From contig NZ_JAGQDF010000005.1 in the NCBI RefSeq assembly GCF_018069875.1, forward strand, positions 62,001 through 126,000: 64,000 bases of DNA, in the 5' to 3' direction. This stretch comes from Ideonella alba. Lineage in GTDB: Bacteria > Pseudomonadota > Gammaproteobacteria > Burkholderiales > Burkholderiaceae_C. The position numbers and the translations under genes are program-made. Under the pieces are notes generated by a model. That model saw only the letters and a list, made by a program, of their open reading frames with translations, was not told the DNA's origin and made no database searches. Shown piece by piece: positions 20,646-30,880 of the stretch (position 1 is the stretch's first letter; every line of letters starts with the position of its first letter).

Positions 20646-21620
20646 ATGACACCTTGCTGGATGACCCGTACCGCTGCGGCGCTGCTGAGCACGCTGCTGC
20701 TGATCGCCACGCCCGCGCCGGCCGCCGACCAGGGCGCCGCTGACGCGCTGGCCCAGGCCAAGTCCGAGATCGACACCTACTACGGTGATGTCCAGCACCT
20801 GAACCGGGCCGCGCCCTTGCTGCTCAAGGCCTTGTCGGCGGAGCCCGGCAACGCGGCCATCTATGTGCAGGCGGCGCGCCTGACCATCAAGGGCGGCCAT
20901 GTGGTGGCCAGCCAGTTCAAGCCCGGCACGGTCGAGGCCTACAACGAGCTGATCGACAAGGCGCTGGCGCTGGACCCGGCCCTCCAGAAGGCCCACATCC
21001 TGAAGGCCGAGGTGCACGACATCCGCAGACAGTACGAGCAGGAGCGGCTGTCGCTGGAACGGGCCCGCGCGCTGGGCGAGTCGGACCCCTGGCTGTGGGT
21101 AGGCTACGCGCGCTACTACCTGAAGATGGGCCAGTCCAACCAGGCCTTCAGCACCTACCTGCGGGTGATGCGCATGGGCCCGGGCCAGGGCCCTGAGGAG
21201 CGCAACGCCTACGTGGGCGCGCTCAACGAACTGGCCGGCTTCACGCTGCGGCCGGAAGACGGCGTGACCCTGCAGGACCTGGGCCGCAGGGTGCGCGAGG
21301 CGCGGCATCCGCAGGACGCCTGGGCCCTGGGCAACTTCGCCGAACAGGTGCTGTGGCGCGGGATGTTCGACGAGGCGATCGACTTCTCGCGCGAGGCGCT
21401 GAAGACCAGGGACTACGGCGCCGCCCGCCTGACCCTGGCGGCGGCGCTGTATGGCAAGGCCGCCGACCAGATCCTGCTGAAGCAGGAATCAGGCGTCCAG
21501 GCCCTGCTGGACGAGGCAGCCGCGCTGGGCGTCAGCCGGCAGCGCATCCTGCAACACCTGGCCGAGGACACACCCGAGGCGCGCCGGCGCGCGCCGGTCC
21601 TCGAGCGGATCGTCCGTTAG
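20646..21620 (+). CDS. Exported TPR-like repeat protein
   Basis: This 324-residue protein carries a signal peptide (ending APAADQG near residue 28) and then repeated helix pairs of TPR type, for example AYNELIDKALALDPALQKAHILKAEV and the QAFSTYLRVMRMGP region. Such proteins are periplasmic scaffolds for protein contacts. No enzyme motif is seen. It ends 19 bases before the convergent ABC permease gene and could be unrelated to it. Confidence 0.7.
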   Translation: MTPCWMTRTAAALLSTLLLIATPAPAADQGAADALAQAKSEIDTYYGDVQHLNRAAPLLLKALSAEPGNAAIYVQAARLTIKGGHVVASQFKPGTVEAYNELIDKALALDPALQKAHILKAEVHDIRRQYEQERLSLERARALGESDPWLWVGYARYYLKMGQSNQAFSTYLRVMRMGPGQGPEERNAYVGALNELAGFTLRPEDGVTLQDLGRRVREARHPQDAWALGNFAEQVLWRGMFDEAIDFSREALKTRDYGAARLTLAAALYGKAADQILLKQESGVQALLDEAAALGVSRQRILQHLAEDTPEARRRAPVLERIVR

Positions 21621-21639
21621 CCGGGGGCGGGTGCGGCGC

Positions 21640-22850
<1,211 letters not shown>

Positions 22851-22851
<1 letters not shown>

Positions 22852-23558
22852 CAGACGGGCTCCTCCTGCAGGCGCTCGTCGCGCTCGACCCGGCCGTCGC
22901 GGAAGTGCACGATGCGCCGCGCGAACGCCGCCATCTCGGGCTCGTGGGTGACCATCAGCACGGTGATGCCCTGCTCATGGTTGAGGCGCTGCAGCAGTTG
23001 CATGATCTCGCGGCTGCGCTCGGTGTCGAGGTTGCCAGTGGGCTCATCGGCCAGCAGCACGGTCGGGCGGGTGACGATGGCGCGGGCGATCGCCACGCGC
23101 TGCTGCTGTCCGCCGGAGAGCTCGGCCGGCGTGTGGTCGGCCCAGTCGGTCAGGCCCACCTCGGCCAGCGCCGCCATCGAGGCGGCACGGCGCGCGGCGC
23201 GGTTCTCGCCGCGGTAGACCAGCGGCAGCTCGACGTTCTCCAGCGCCGAGGTGCGCGCCAGCAGGTTGAAGCCCTGGAACACGAAGCCCAGGTGCCGCCG
23301 GCGCAGGCGCGCGCGCGCATCGCGGTCCAGGCGCTGCACCGCGATGCCGTCGAACAGGTACTCGCCCGCCGTGGGCGTGTCCAGGCAGCCCAGCAGGTTC
23401 ATCACCGTGGACTTGCCGGAGCCGCTGGGCCCCATGACGGCGACGAACTCGCCGGCCGCGATGTCCAGGTCGATGCCCTTGAGAGCCTGGAAGGCCACCG
23501 CGCCCTGGCCGTAGGTCTTGGTCACGCCGCGCAGGCGGATCAACGCGCCGTCGCTCAT
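22851..23558 (-). CDS. MacB/LolD-type ABC transporter ATPase
   Basis: This 235-residue ATPase has Walker A GPSGSGKST, signature LSGGQQQRVAIARA, Walker B VLLADEPTGNLD and the switch His in MVTHEPEM. In E. coli MacB it is fused to the permease; here it is a separate gene. ATG 23558 was chosen, which overlaps the adaptor stop as ATGA; a longer in-frame extension upstream lies inside the adaptor gene and is not plausible. Confidence 0.92.
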
Positions 23559-24856
23559 TTCGCCGGCGTGCTGCGCTGCTGGGTGATGACTTCCAGGCCT
23601 TCCTTCAGGCCCTCGCCGCTGACCTCGGTGACGCGGCCGTTGGACAGGCCCACCGTCACCGGCAGGGGCACCGGCGTGCCGTCCTGCAGCACCCACACCT
23701 GGCGTGGCTGGCCGGCGCGGGCGCCGGGGGCGCCGCTGCCGGGCTTGCGCTGGTTCATGCCTGGCGGGCGCGGCATCAGCTGCGCCACGATGCTGCCCCC
23801 GCCGGACGGCGCCGCCGGCGCGGCCCCGGCGGCCGCGGGCTGGAAGCCCAGCGCGGTGTTGGGCACCAGCAGCACGCCGGTGCGCTCGGTGGCGGCGATC
23901 GTGGCGGTAGCCGTCATGCCCGGGCGCAGGCTCAGGTCGGGGTTGTCCACCTGCAGCTGCGTGGTGTAGGTGACCACGTTGTCGGTGATGGTGGAGCCAT
24001 AGGCGACGCGGGTGATCGTGGCCGGGTAGCGCCGGCCCGCCCAGGCGCTGACGGTGAACTGCGCCGTCTGGCCCACGCGCACCTGGCCGACATCGGCCTC
24101 GTCCACGTTGACCGACAGCAGCAGCTTGGACAGGTCCGGCGCCAGCGTGAACAGCGTGACCGCCTGCAGCGAGGCCGCCACCGCATTGCCGGGCTCGACC
24201 GCGCGCGTGAGCACCACGCCGTCGATCGGCGAGCGGATCGAGGCCTTGGCCAGGTTGGTCTCGTCGGTGCGCAGCGTCGCCTGGGCCTGGGTGACGCCGG
24301 CGGCCGCGCTGGCCTCGTCGGCGCGCGCCTTGTCCAGCGTGGCGCGGGCGTTGTCCAGCTCGGTGGCGGCGGGCAGCTGGCCGCCGGAGAGGCGCTGCAC
24401 CTCATCCAGCCGGGCCAGCGAGGCCTTGGCCAGTGCGGCGCTGGCACGCGTCTGCGCCAATGCGGCCTGCGCGGCCTGCAGCGCGGCGCGCGACTTGCCG
24501 ACCTGGTCGCTGAGCTTGGAGGTGTCCAGGCGCACCAGTACCTGGCCTTTCCTGACGCGGTCGTTGACGTCAACCAGCACCTCGGCGACGGTGCCGCTGA
24601 GCTCGCTGCCGATGCTGACCGAGCGCGTGGGCTGCAGCGTGCCGTTGGCGCTGACCGTCAGCGCCACGTTGCCGCGGGTGACCGCTTCGGTCAGGTAATG
24701 CGGCGCCTGGGCGGCCTGGCGGTCGGCGCGCCACCACAGGCCCAGCGCGGCGGCCGCGGCCAGGCCGGCGAGGGCCAGCCAGGGGCCGGGCCGGCGCCAG
24801 AGCGGGCGGCGATCGCCCTGCAGCCAGTCGGGGAGGGTGTCGGGGGAATCGGGCAT
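23555..24856 (-). CDS. MacA/HlyD-type periplasmic adaptor
   Basis: The 433-residue protein has one N-terminal membrane anchor (PWLALAGLAAAAALGLWW) and a membrane-fusion-protein body: lipoyl/barrel-sandwich halves (TVSANGTLQPTRSVSIGSE and IRSPIDGVVLTRAVEPGN), a coiled-coil hairpin rich in Ala (about 125-210) and a beta-barrel. A Pro/Gly-rich insert near residues 345-385 is unusual. It links the inner-membrane transporter to the outer-membrane channel encoded just upstream. Confidence 0.9.
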   Translation of the reverse strand: MPDSPDTLPDWLQGDRRPLWRRPGPWLALAGLAAAAALGLWWRADRQAAQAPHYLTEAVTRGNVALTVSANGTLQPTRSVSIGSELSGTVAEVLVDVNDRVRKGQVLVRLDTSKLSDQVGKSRAALQAAQAALAQTRASAALAKASLARLDEVQRLSGGQLPAATELDNARATLDKARADEASAAAGVTQAQATLRTDETNLAKASIRSPIDGVVLTRAVEPGNAVAASLQAVTLFTLAPDLSKLLLSVNVDEADVGQVRVGQTAQFTVSAWAGRRYPATITRVAYGSTITDNVVTYTTQLQVDNPDLSLRPGMTATATIAATERTGVLLVPNTALGFQPAAAGAAPAAPSGGGSIVAQLMPRPPGMNQRKPGSGAPGARAGQPRQVWVLQDGTPVPLPVTVGLSNGRVTEVSGEGLKEGLEVITQQRSTPAK

Positions 24857-24867
24857 GGTGTCGGTTC

Positions 24868-26295
24868 TCAGCGGTCGGCGCGGGCAGGGGCATCCCAGCC
24901 GCCCCCCAGCGCCTTCCAGGTGCGGATCAGGTTCGAGGCCTGGTCGGCGCGCGCCGTGACCCAGGCCAGTTCGCTGCTCAGCGCGGTGCGCTGGGCATCG
25001 AGCAGCGCGGCGGTGTCGATCAGGCCCGCCTGGCGACGCACCTGGCTCAGGCGCATCGCCTGCAGCGCGGCCTCGCTGGCGCGCCGCAGTGCGGTCTGGC
25101 GATCGGTCGCGCCCTGGAGCGCGGCCAGGCTGTCCTCGACGTCCTTGAGCGCGGCCAGCAGCGCCGCGTCATAGGCGGCGCGGGCGGCGTCCAGGGCAGC
25201 GTCCTGCTGCTCGAGCTGCGCGGCCTGGCGGCCGCCGTCCAGCAGCGGCCAGTTCACCGAGGCCGCCAATGTGGCCAGCGCAGCACCCGGCTGGCCCAGG
25301 CCGGCCAACGTGGCCGCCTGCAGGCCCAGCGAGCCATTGAGTGTCAGGCCGGGCCAGGCGGCCCGCTCGGCCTGCCGGCGGCGCAGCCAGGCGGCCTGGA
25401 CCGACGACTCGGCGGCATGCAGGTCGGGCCGGCGGCGCAGCAGGTCGGCGGGCAGGCCGGTGGCCAGGCCAGCCAGGGCCTGGTCCAGTCCTGGCAGGCC
25501 GTCGGCGCTGTCGTCCGGCAGCGTGGCGGCCGCGGGTGGGTCGCCCGCGAGCACGGCCAACGCATGGCGGTCCTGGGTGACCTGCGCGTTCAGGGCCAGC
25601 AGGCTGGCGCGGGTGCTTTCCAGCGTCTGCACCACCTGCTGCAGATCCAGCGCGCTGGCCAGGCCGGCCTGGACGTTCCAGCGCGTCAGGTCTTGCGTTT
25701 CTTCCAGGCTGCGCAGGCTCTGGCGGGTGATCCGCTGGCGTGTCAGGTCGGCCTGCCACTGGGTCCAGGCCAGGCCCAGTTCGGCCAGCAGCGCCAGGCG
25801 GGTGCTGGCCAGGTCGGCCTCGGCCGTGCGCTCGTCGGCACGCGCCGCGGCCACGCTGGCGGCCGTGGCCCCCCACAGGTCGGCCTCCCAGCTGGCGCTG
25901 AAGGCCAGCGACAGCGTGTGGCTGCCACCGGCGCCGTCGGTCTGCTGGCCTTGGGCACTGCCGCCCAAGGCCAGACTGGGCCGCGCGGACGCTTCGCTGG
26001 CGGCGCGCAGCGCGCGGGCCTGGCGCAGCGCGGCCTGGGCGCTGCGCAGGCTGGTGTTGCGGGTCAGCGCGCGCTCGACCAGCGCATCCAGATCGCGGCT
26101 GCCCAAGAGTTGCCACCAGCGCGCTAGCGCGGCGTCGTCGGCCGGGCGGGTCAGGTCGCTGGCGGCCCAGCGGCTGGGCAGGGCCACGGTGGCGTCGGAG
26201 GCCGGGGGCGGTGTGCCCACGCTGGCACAGGCGGCGAGGAGCAGGACCGGCGCGCCCAGGGCGGCGCGCAGACATCGGGAGGTGGACAGGGGCAT
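24868..26295 (-). CDS. NodT-family outer-membrane efflux lipoprotein
   Basis: This TolC/OprM-like protein of 475 residues starts with a lipoprotein signal (lipobox LAAC at about residue 24) and contains the paired outer-membrane-efflux repeats with long Ala-rich helices. It would form the trimeric outer-membrane duct for the MacA/MacB-like pump. ATG 26295 puts the lipobox at the right distance; a longer frame to 26367 has no signal. It is the first gene of the four-gene minus-strand operon, with 11 bases to the adaptor. The exported substrate is unknown (peptides, macrolides or siderophores in relatives). Confidence 0.9.
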   Translation of the reverse strand: MPLSTSRCLRAALGAPVLLLAACASVGTPPPASDATVALPSRWAASDLTRPADDAALARWWQLLGSRDLDALVERALTRNTSLRSAQAALRQARALRAASEASARPSLALGGSAQGQQTDGAGGSHTLSLAFSASWEADLWGATAASVAAARADERTAEADLASTRLALLAELGLAWTQWQADLTRQRITRQSLRSLEETQDLTRWNVQAGLASALDLQQVVQTLESTRASLLALNAQVTQDRHALAVLAGDPPAAATLPDDSADGLPGLDQALAGLATGLPADLLRRRPDLHAAESSVQAAWLRRRQAERAAWPGLTLNGSLGLQAATLAGLGQPGAALATLAASVNWPLLDGGRQAAQLEQQDAALDAARAAYDAALLAALKDVEDSLAALQGATDRQTALRRASEAALQAMRLSQVRRQAGLIDTAALLDAQRTALSSELAWVTARADQASNLIRTWKALGGGWDAPARADR

Positions 26296-26393
26296 GGGTG
26301 GTTCGCGTCGCCGAGGTGCCGGCAGGGCACGGGGTCGACGGGGATCATGCTCGCGGTCCGACGGCACGGCCGTGCGTCCCGTTTGTAAAGTAA

Positions 26394-26417
26394 ATCGGCC
26401 ACCCGAAGGTGGCCGAT
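26394..26417 (-). terminator. Intrinsic terminator of fpr
   Basis: A perfect 10-bp stem (ATCGGCCACC and complement) with a CGAA loop lies 28 bases after the fpr stop. On the minus strand it is followed by TTTACTTTAC. It separates fpr from the efflux operon. Confidence 0.8.
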
Positions 26418-26445
26418 CATCAAGCAGCGTGCACGCCGCCGGGGG

Positions 26446-27219
26446 TCACTGGCTGACGAAGGCGCGCTCGATGACGAAATCGCCTGGCGTGGTGGTGCTG
26501 CCTTCCTTCAGGCCGCGGGCTTCCATCATGGTCTTCAGGTCGCGCAGCATCTCGGGGCTGCCGCAGATCATCACCCGGTCCTCGGCGGCGTTGAGCGCCG
26601 GCACACCCAGGTCGGCGGCCATCTTGCCGTTTTCGATCAGGTCGGTCACGCGGCCCTGGTTCTGGAAGGGCTCGCGGGTGACGGTGGGGTAGTACTTGAA
26701 CTGCTTGGTCACCATCTCGCCCAGGAACTCGTGCTGCGGCAGTTTCTTCGTGAGGTAGTCGTGGTAGGCCAGCTCCTTCACCTGGCGCACGCCGTGCACC
26801 AGGATGACCTCTTCGAACTTCTCGTAGGTGTCGGGGTCGCGGATGATGCTCAGGAAGGGGGCCATGCCGGTGCCGGTGGACAGCATGTACAGGCGCTTGC
26901 CCGGCACCAGGTAGTCGATCAGCAGCGTGCCCGTGGGCTTCTTGCCGACGATGATGCTGTCACCCACCTGGATGTGCTGCAGCCGGCTGGTCAGCGGGCC
27001 GTCCTGCACCTTGATGCTGAGGAACTCAAGGTGTTCCTCGTAGTTCGGGCTGACGATGGAATAGGCGCGCAGCAGCGGCTTGCCGTTCACCCGCAGGCCG
27101 ATCATCGTGAAGTGACCGTTCGAGAAGCGCAGGCCGGTGTCGCGGGTGGTGGTGAAACTGAACAGGCGATCGGTCCAGTGGTGCACGCTCAGGACGCGCT
27201 CTTCGTGAAAGGCACTCAT
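26446..27219 (-). CDS. fpr: Ferredoxin/flavodoxin-NADP+ reductase
   Basis: The 257-residue FAD enzyme passes electrons between NADPH and ferredoxin or flavodoxin, supporting oxidative-stress defence and FeS biosynthesis. FAD-binding RAYSIVSPNYEE (about 50-61), the NADP-binding STGTGMAPFLSI (about 113-124) and the C-terminal CGSPEMLRDL are all present. Length and motifs match bacterial subclass Fpr. ATG 27219 gives the family N-terminus (MSAFHEERVLSVHHWTD); the longer open frame upstream is not family-like. Confidence 0.92.
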   Translation of the reverse strand: MSAFHEERVLSVHHWTDRLFSFTTTRDTGLRFSNGHFTMIGLRVNGKPLLRAYSIVSPNYEEHLEFLSIKVQDGPLTSRLQHIQVGDSIIVGKKPTGTLLIDYLVPGKRLYMLSTGTGMAPFLSIIRDPDTYEKFEEVILVHGVRQVKELAYHDYLTKKLPQHEFLGEMVTKQFKYYPTVTREPFQNQGRVTDLIENGKMAADLGVPALNAAEDRVMICGSPEMLRDLKTMMEARGLKEGSTTTPGDFVIERAFVSQ

Positions 27220-27302
27220 GGGGTGGGGCTGAGGAAAAACGGTGGGCTGGCGCCGGCAGTCGCACAGGGCGCAGGCACCGTGCCGCTCGGCAAAAACCCT
27301 GT

Positions 27303-27336
27303 ATTGTCGCCGATTGGCGCCACAGCGCTTGCGCTG
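27303..27336 (-). promoter_or_regulatory. Possible fpr promoter with palindrome
   Basis: On the minus strand GACAAT (27308-27303) could be a -10 box about 84 bases before the fpr start. A 6-base palindrome, CAGCGC-TT-GCGCTG (27323-27336), lies just upstream near the -35 position, where a redox regulator could bind. Both are weak calls. Confidence 0.3.
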
Positions 27337-27372
27337 CGTCAATTCCGCGGCCCATGCACCGCCGTGCGGCGC

Positions 27373-27903
27373 TCAGTGCTGGTCGCCCACGATGTGCAGG
27401 TCAAAGTCCACCAGGTGGCTGGCATCGAGCGGGCCGCGCGTGCCGTCAGTGGTCAACGTGCCCTGCACGGTGCCGCTCCAGGTGACGCCCGGCAGGCCGC
27501 GCACGACGCCGCCGGTGGCGATCGGCCGGACGCGGTAGACGGTGCTGCTGCCCGGCGCCAGCGTGGCCACCGTGGCCCAGCGACCGGTGGGGGCGGGCAG
27601 GGCGGCGTTGCCGCGCCAGCGGTCGCCGTTGCCGGTGCGCCCCGCGCCCTGGTCATAGGCCACCAGTGTGATCCACCAGGGGTAGCTGCCCAGGTTGATC
27701 ATGCCGCCGGGCAGACTGCCGCTGGGCTGGGTGCGCACCTGCAGCTTGCGGCCGTCGGCGCTGACGCGCACCGCGTCCAGCCGCCAGGCGTAGGCCGGAC
27801 CGGTGTTGGACGGGTTGTACGCCAGATCGATCGGCGTGGCGGCGGCCCACAGCGGCACAGCGGCCAGCAGGGCGGTGAACAGACGGCGGGCGAGCAGGCG
27901 CAT
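27373..27903 (-). CDS. Secreted protein, unknown function
   Basis: The 176-residue product has a Sec signal peptide (ending AAVPLWAAA near residue 21) and a beta-rich mature part with no Cys and no recognised domain; the end reads LVDFDLHIVGDQH. ATG 27903 is chosen because GGGAGA lies 7 bases upstream; TTG 27906 is an alternative. It lies between fpr and the CoA-transferase gene without obvious operon ties. Confidence 0.65.
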   Translation of the reverse strand: MRLLARRLFTALLAAVPLWAAATPIDLAYNPSNTGPAYAWRLDAVRVSADGRKLQVRTQPSGSLPGGMINLGSYPWWITLVAYDQGAGRTGNGDRWRGNAALPAPTGRWATVATLAPGSSTVYRVRPIATGGVVRGLPGVTWSGTVQGTLTTDGTRGPLDASHLVDFDLHIVGDQH

Positions 27904-27972
27904 CAAAGGTCTCCCTGGGGTGGAGACCTGATCGTGGCGTGCCAGCGTGACGGCCGCCTTAAGGCCGCAGGC

Positions 27973-29157
27973 TCAACGCCCCAGCCAGTCGGCCAGCACC
28001 TGGGCCTGGTGCTCGCCCAGCGTGGGCGGCGCCTGCCGGTAGCTGACCGGCGAGGCCGACAGCCGGATCGGGTTGGCCACGCCAGGCACGCTGCCAAACG
28101 CCGGGTGCGGCAGGTCGATCTTCAGGCCGCGGGCGATGACCTGCGGGTCGGCGAACACCTCGGCCAGGCGGTTGATCGGGCCACAGGGCACGGCCTGCGA
28201 CTCCAGCAGTGCGATCCACTCGGCGGTGGTCTTCATCACCGTGGCCTGGCGCAGCAGCGGAATCAGCACCGCGCGGTTCGTCACCCGCGCCGGGTTGGTG
28301 GCGAAGCGCTCGTCGGCCGACCATTCCGGATGACCGGCGGCGGCGCAGAAGCGGGCGAACTGGCCGTCGTTGCCGATCGCCAGGATCATGTCGCCGTCGG
28401 CGGTGGGAAAGTCCTGGTAGGGCACGATGGTGGGGTGCGCATTGCCCATGCGGCGCGGCGAAGCGCCGGTGGTCAGGTAGCTGGCTGCCTGGTTGGCCAG
28501 TGCGGCCACCTGCACGTCCAGCAGCGCCAGGTCGATCTGCTGGCCTTCACCCGTGGCGTGGCGGTGGTTCAGCGCCGCCAGCACGGCGATGGTGGCGTAC
28601 AGCCCGGTCATGATGTCGACCAGCGCCACGCCCACCTTCTGCGGCCCCGCGCCGTCTTCCCCATCGGGGCGGCCGGTCAGGCTCATCAGTCCGCCCAGGC
28701 CCTGGATCAGGAAGTCGTAGCCGGCGCGTGGCGCATACGGCCCGGTCTGGCCGAAGCCGGTGATCGAGCAGTAGATCAGACGCGGATTCAGCGCCTGAAG
28801 GCTGGCGTAGTCCAGGCCATAGGGCGCCAGGCCGCCGACCTTGAAATTCTCCAGCACCACATCGGCCTGCGTGGCCAACTCGCGCAGCAGCGCCTGGCCC
28901 TCGGGCGTGGCCATGTCCACCGCGATGCTGCGCTTGTTGCGGTTGGCGCACTGGAAGTAGGCGGCCTGGCGGCTGTCGGCGCCGTTGGCGTCCTTCACCC
29001 AGGGCGGGCCCCAGGCGCGGGTGTCGTCACCGGCGCCGGGGCGTTCGACCTTGACCACATCGGCGCCCAGGTCGCCCAGCAACTGGCCGGCCCAGGGGCC
29101 CGCCAGCACCCGCGACAGATCCAGGACCTTCAGGCCCGCCAATGCACCGGTGTTCAT
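27973..29157 (-). CDS. CaiB/BaiF CoA-transferase, probable glutarate/succinate type
   Basis: This 394-residue class III CoA-transferase has the N-terminal family block GLKVLDLSRVLAGPWAGQ and the catalytic Asp region GFGQTGPYAPRAGYDFL. It lies 4 bases after the glutaryl-CoA dehydrogenase gene and in the same direction, an arrangement seen where the transferase makes glutaryl-CoA from glutarate and succinyl-CoA for lysine/tryptophan breakdown. The CoA acceptor is inferred from that pairing. A formyl- or carnitine-type transferase is less likely. Confidence 0.88.
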   Translation of the reverse strand: MNTGALAGLKVLDLSRVLAGPWAGQLLGDLGADVVKVERPGAGDDTRAWGPPWVKDANGADSRQAAYFQCANRNKRSIAVDMATPEGQALLRELATQADVVLENFKVGGLAPYGLDYASLQALNPRLIYCSITGFGQTGPYAPRAGYDFLIQGLGGLMSLTGRPDGEDGAGPQKVGVALVDIMTGLYATIAVLAALNHRHATGEGQQIDLALLDVQVAALANQAASYLTTGASPRRMGNAHPTIVPYQDFPTADGDMILAIGNDGQFARFCAAAGHPEWSADERFATNPARVTNRAVLIPLLRQATVMKTTAEWIALLESQAVPCGPINRLAEVFADPQVIARGLKIDLPHPAFGSVPGVANPIRLSASPVSYRQAPPTLGEHQAQVLADWLGR

Positions 29158-29161
29158 GTCG

Positions 29162-30349
29162 TCAGAACGCCGCGATGCCCGTCATGGCCCGACCCAGGAT
29201 CAGTGCGTGGATGTCGTGCGTACCCTCGTAGGTGTTGACCACCTCCAGGTTCACCAGGTGACGGGCGATGCCGAATTCATCCGAGATGCCATTGCCACCC
29301 AGCATGTCGCGCGCCACGCGGGCGATGTCCAGCGCCTTGCCGCAGCTGTTGCGCTTCATGATCGAGGTGATCTCGACCGAGGCCGTGCCGTCGTCCTTCA
29401 TGCGGCCCAGGCGCAGGCAGCCCTGCAGGCCCAGCGTGATCTCGGTCTGCATGTCGGCCAGCTTCTTCTGCACCAGCTGGTTGGCGGCCAGCGGCTTGCC
29501 GAACTGCTTGCGGTCCAGGGTGTACTGCAGGGCCGTGTGCCAGCAGAACTCGGCCGCGCCCAGCGCACCCCAGGCGATGCCGTAGCGGGCGCTGTTCAGG
29601 CAGGTGAACGGGCCCTTCAGGCCACGCACCTCGGGGAAAGCGTTCTCCTCGGGGCAGAAGACCTTGTCCATGACGATCTCGCCGGTGATGCTGGCGCGCA
29701 GGCCCACCTTGCCGTGGATTGCCGGCGCGCTCAGCCCCTTCCAGCCCTTTTCCAGCACGAAGCCGCGGATCTGGCCTTCATCGTCCTTGGCCCACACCAC
29801 GAACACGTCGGCGATGGGGCTGTTGGTGATCCACATCTTGGCGCCAGTCAGCTCATAGCCGCCGTCCACCTTGCGGGCGCGGGTGACCATGCTGCCGGGG
29901 TCGGAGCCGTGGTCGGGCTCGGTCAGGCCGAAGCAGCCGATCCATTCCCCGGTGGCCAGCTTGGGCAGGTACTTGCGCTTGGTGGCCTCGTTGCCGAACT
30001 CGTTGATCGGCACCATCACCAGCGAGGACTGCACGCTCATCATCGAGCGGTAGCCCGAATCGACGCGCTCCACCTCGCGCGCCACCAGGCCGTAGCAGAC
30101 ATAGTTCAGGCCGGCGCCGCCGTAGGCCTCGGGGATGGTCGGGCCCAGCAGGCCCAGCTCGCCCATCTCGCGGAAGATGGCCACGTCGGTCTGCTCGTTG
30201 CGGAAGGCCTGCAGCACGCGCGGGGCCAGGCGGTCTTGGCAGTAGGCGCGGGCGGCGTCACGCACGGCGCGCTCGTCCTCGGTCAGCTGGCTGTCCAGCA
30301 GCAGCGGGTCGTCCCATTGAAAGCGGGCTTTGGCGGCGGTGGCGTTCAT
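29162..30349 (-). CDS. gcdH: Glutaryl-CoA dehydrogenase
   Basis: This 395-residue FAD enzyme oxidises and decarboxylates glutaryl-CoA to crotonyl-CoA in lysine, tryptophan and benzoate breakdown. It has the acyl-CoA dehydrogenase FAD/substrate block [17 protein letters not shown], the family arginine in [10 protein letters not shown] and the catalytic Glu in [18 protein letters not shown]. Length is exactly typical. It is the first gene of a two-gene operon with the CoA-transferase. Confidence 0.95.
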   Translation of the reverse strand: MNATAAKARFQWDDPLLLDSQLTEDERAVRDAARAYCQDRLAPRVLQAFRNEQTDVAIFREMGELGLLGPTIPEAYGGAGLNYVCYGLVAREVERVDSGYRSMMSVQSSLVMVPINEFGNEATKRKYLPKLATGEWIGCFGLTEPDHGSDPGSMVTRARKVDGGYELTGAKMWITNSPIADVFVVWAKDDEGQIRGFVLEKGWKGLSAPAIHGKVGLRASITGEIVMDKVFCPEENAFPEVRGLKGPFTCLNSARYGIAWGALGAAEFCWHTALQYTLDRKQFGKPLAANQLVQKKLADMQTEITLGLQGCLRLGRMKDDGTASVEITSIMKRNSCGKALDIARVARDMLGGNGISDEFGIARHLVNLEVVNTYEGTHDIHALILGRAMTGIAAF

Positions 30350-30426
30350 GCGCAGGTCTCCACGGTTCGGTGTTCAATCATGGCATCGTAGACGCTGACA
30401 CCGACGGGTGACAACCGACAATATTG

Positions 30427-30446
30427 CATTCCAATGTGCAGGAATG
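30427..30446. promoter_or_regulatory. CATTCC-N8-GGAATG inverted repeat
   Basis: Two 6-base arms flank 8 bases 78 bases before the gcdH start, in the gap shared with the divergent lipoprotein gene. Spacing suits a dimeric regulator of the LysR or TetR kind. No regulator gene adjoins it, so the assignment is only tentative. Confidence 0.35.
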
Positions 30447-30511
30447 GAATTCCGGACCGACCCTCAAGCTGGGGGGATGGTACCGACCGCCCTGCGCTAG
30501 CATCCTTGCAG

Positions 30512-30528
30512 GGCCTGCGACGCAGGCC
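30512..30528 (+). repeat. Short hairpin in the leader of the lipoprotein gene
   Basis: GGCCTGC and GCAGGCC form a 7-bp stem around GAC, 30 bases before ATG 30558. A TAGCAT -10 candidate lies just upstream at 30498-30503. The hairpin could affect translation or mRNA stability; it has no T-run. Confidence 0.35.
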
Positions 30529-30557
30529 GGATCACACCCCCAAGGAGGACACACCGC

Positions 30558-30869
30558 ATGTCACACCCTTCCCCGCGGATGCCATGGCGCACCGCACTCG
30601 TGTTTTCGGGCCTGCTGCTGGGCATGTCGGCCTGCCAGTCCGGCGCCGCCCTGCCGGACGATGTGCGCGACTTTGTCGCGCGGCGTGAGCAGTGCGACCA
30701 CTTCCGCGGCGAGGAAACCGACAATGAGAAGCGGCAGGCCTTTCTGGATGAGCAACTGAAGAAGTACTGCACCGGCACCGACGCGCAACTGGCCCAGCTG
30801 AAGAAGAAGTACGCCGGCCAGTCCGCCGCGACCAAGGCGCTGTCGCGCTTCGATCCACGCATCGAGTAA
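30558..30869 (+). CDS. Small predicted lipoprotein with CDHFRGE motif
   Basis: The 103-residue protein has a signal peptide with lipobox GMSAC (Cys at about residue 26). The mature part is short and charged, with CDHFRGEE, a Glu/Lys-rich helix and a second Cys (KKYC). Proteins with this CDHFRGE pattern occur as uncharacterised small proteins. A strong AAGGAGG lies before the ATG. The gene is 11 bases upstream of a peptidoglycan-peptidase-like gene, so the pair is probably co-transcribed; an inhibitor or immunity role is an attractive guess, not shown. Confidence 0.75.
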   Translation: MSHPSPRMPWRTALVFSGLLLGMSACQSGAALPDDVRDFVARREQCDHFRGEETDNEKRQAFLDEQLKKYCTGTDAQLAQLKKKYAGQSAATKALSRFDPRIE

Positions 30870-30880
30870 GGGGCAGCAAC

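Noticed and set aside
26731-29238. Plus-strand open frame spanning fpr, a secreted protein and the CoA-transferase
   Set aside because: It crosses three real genes on the other strand and lacks any motif.
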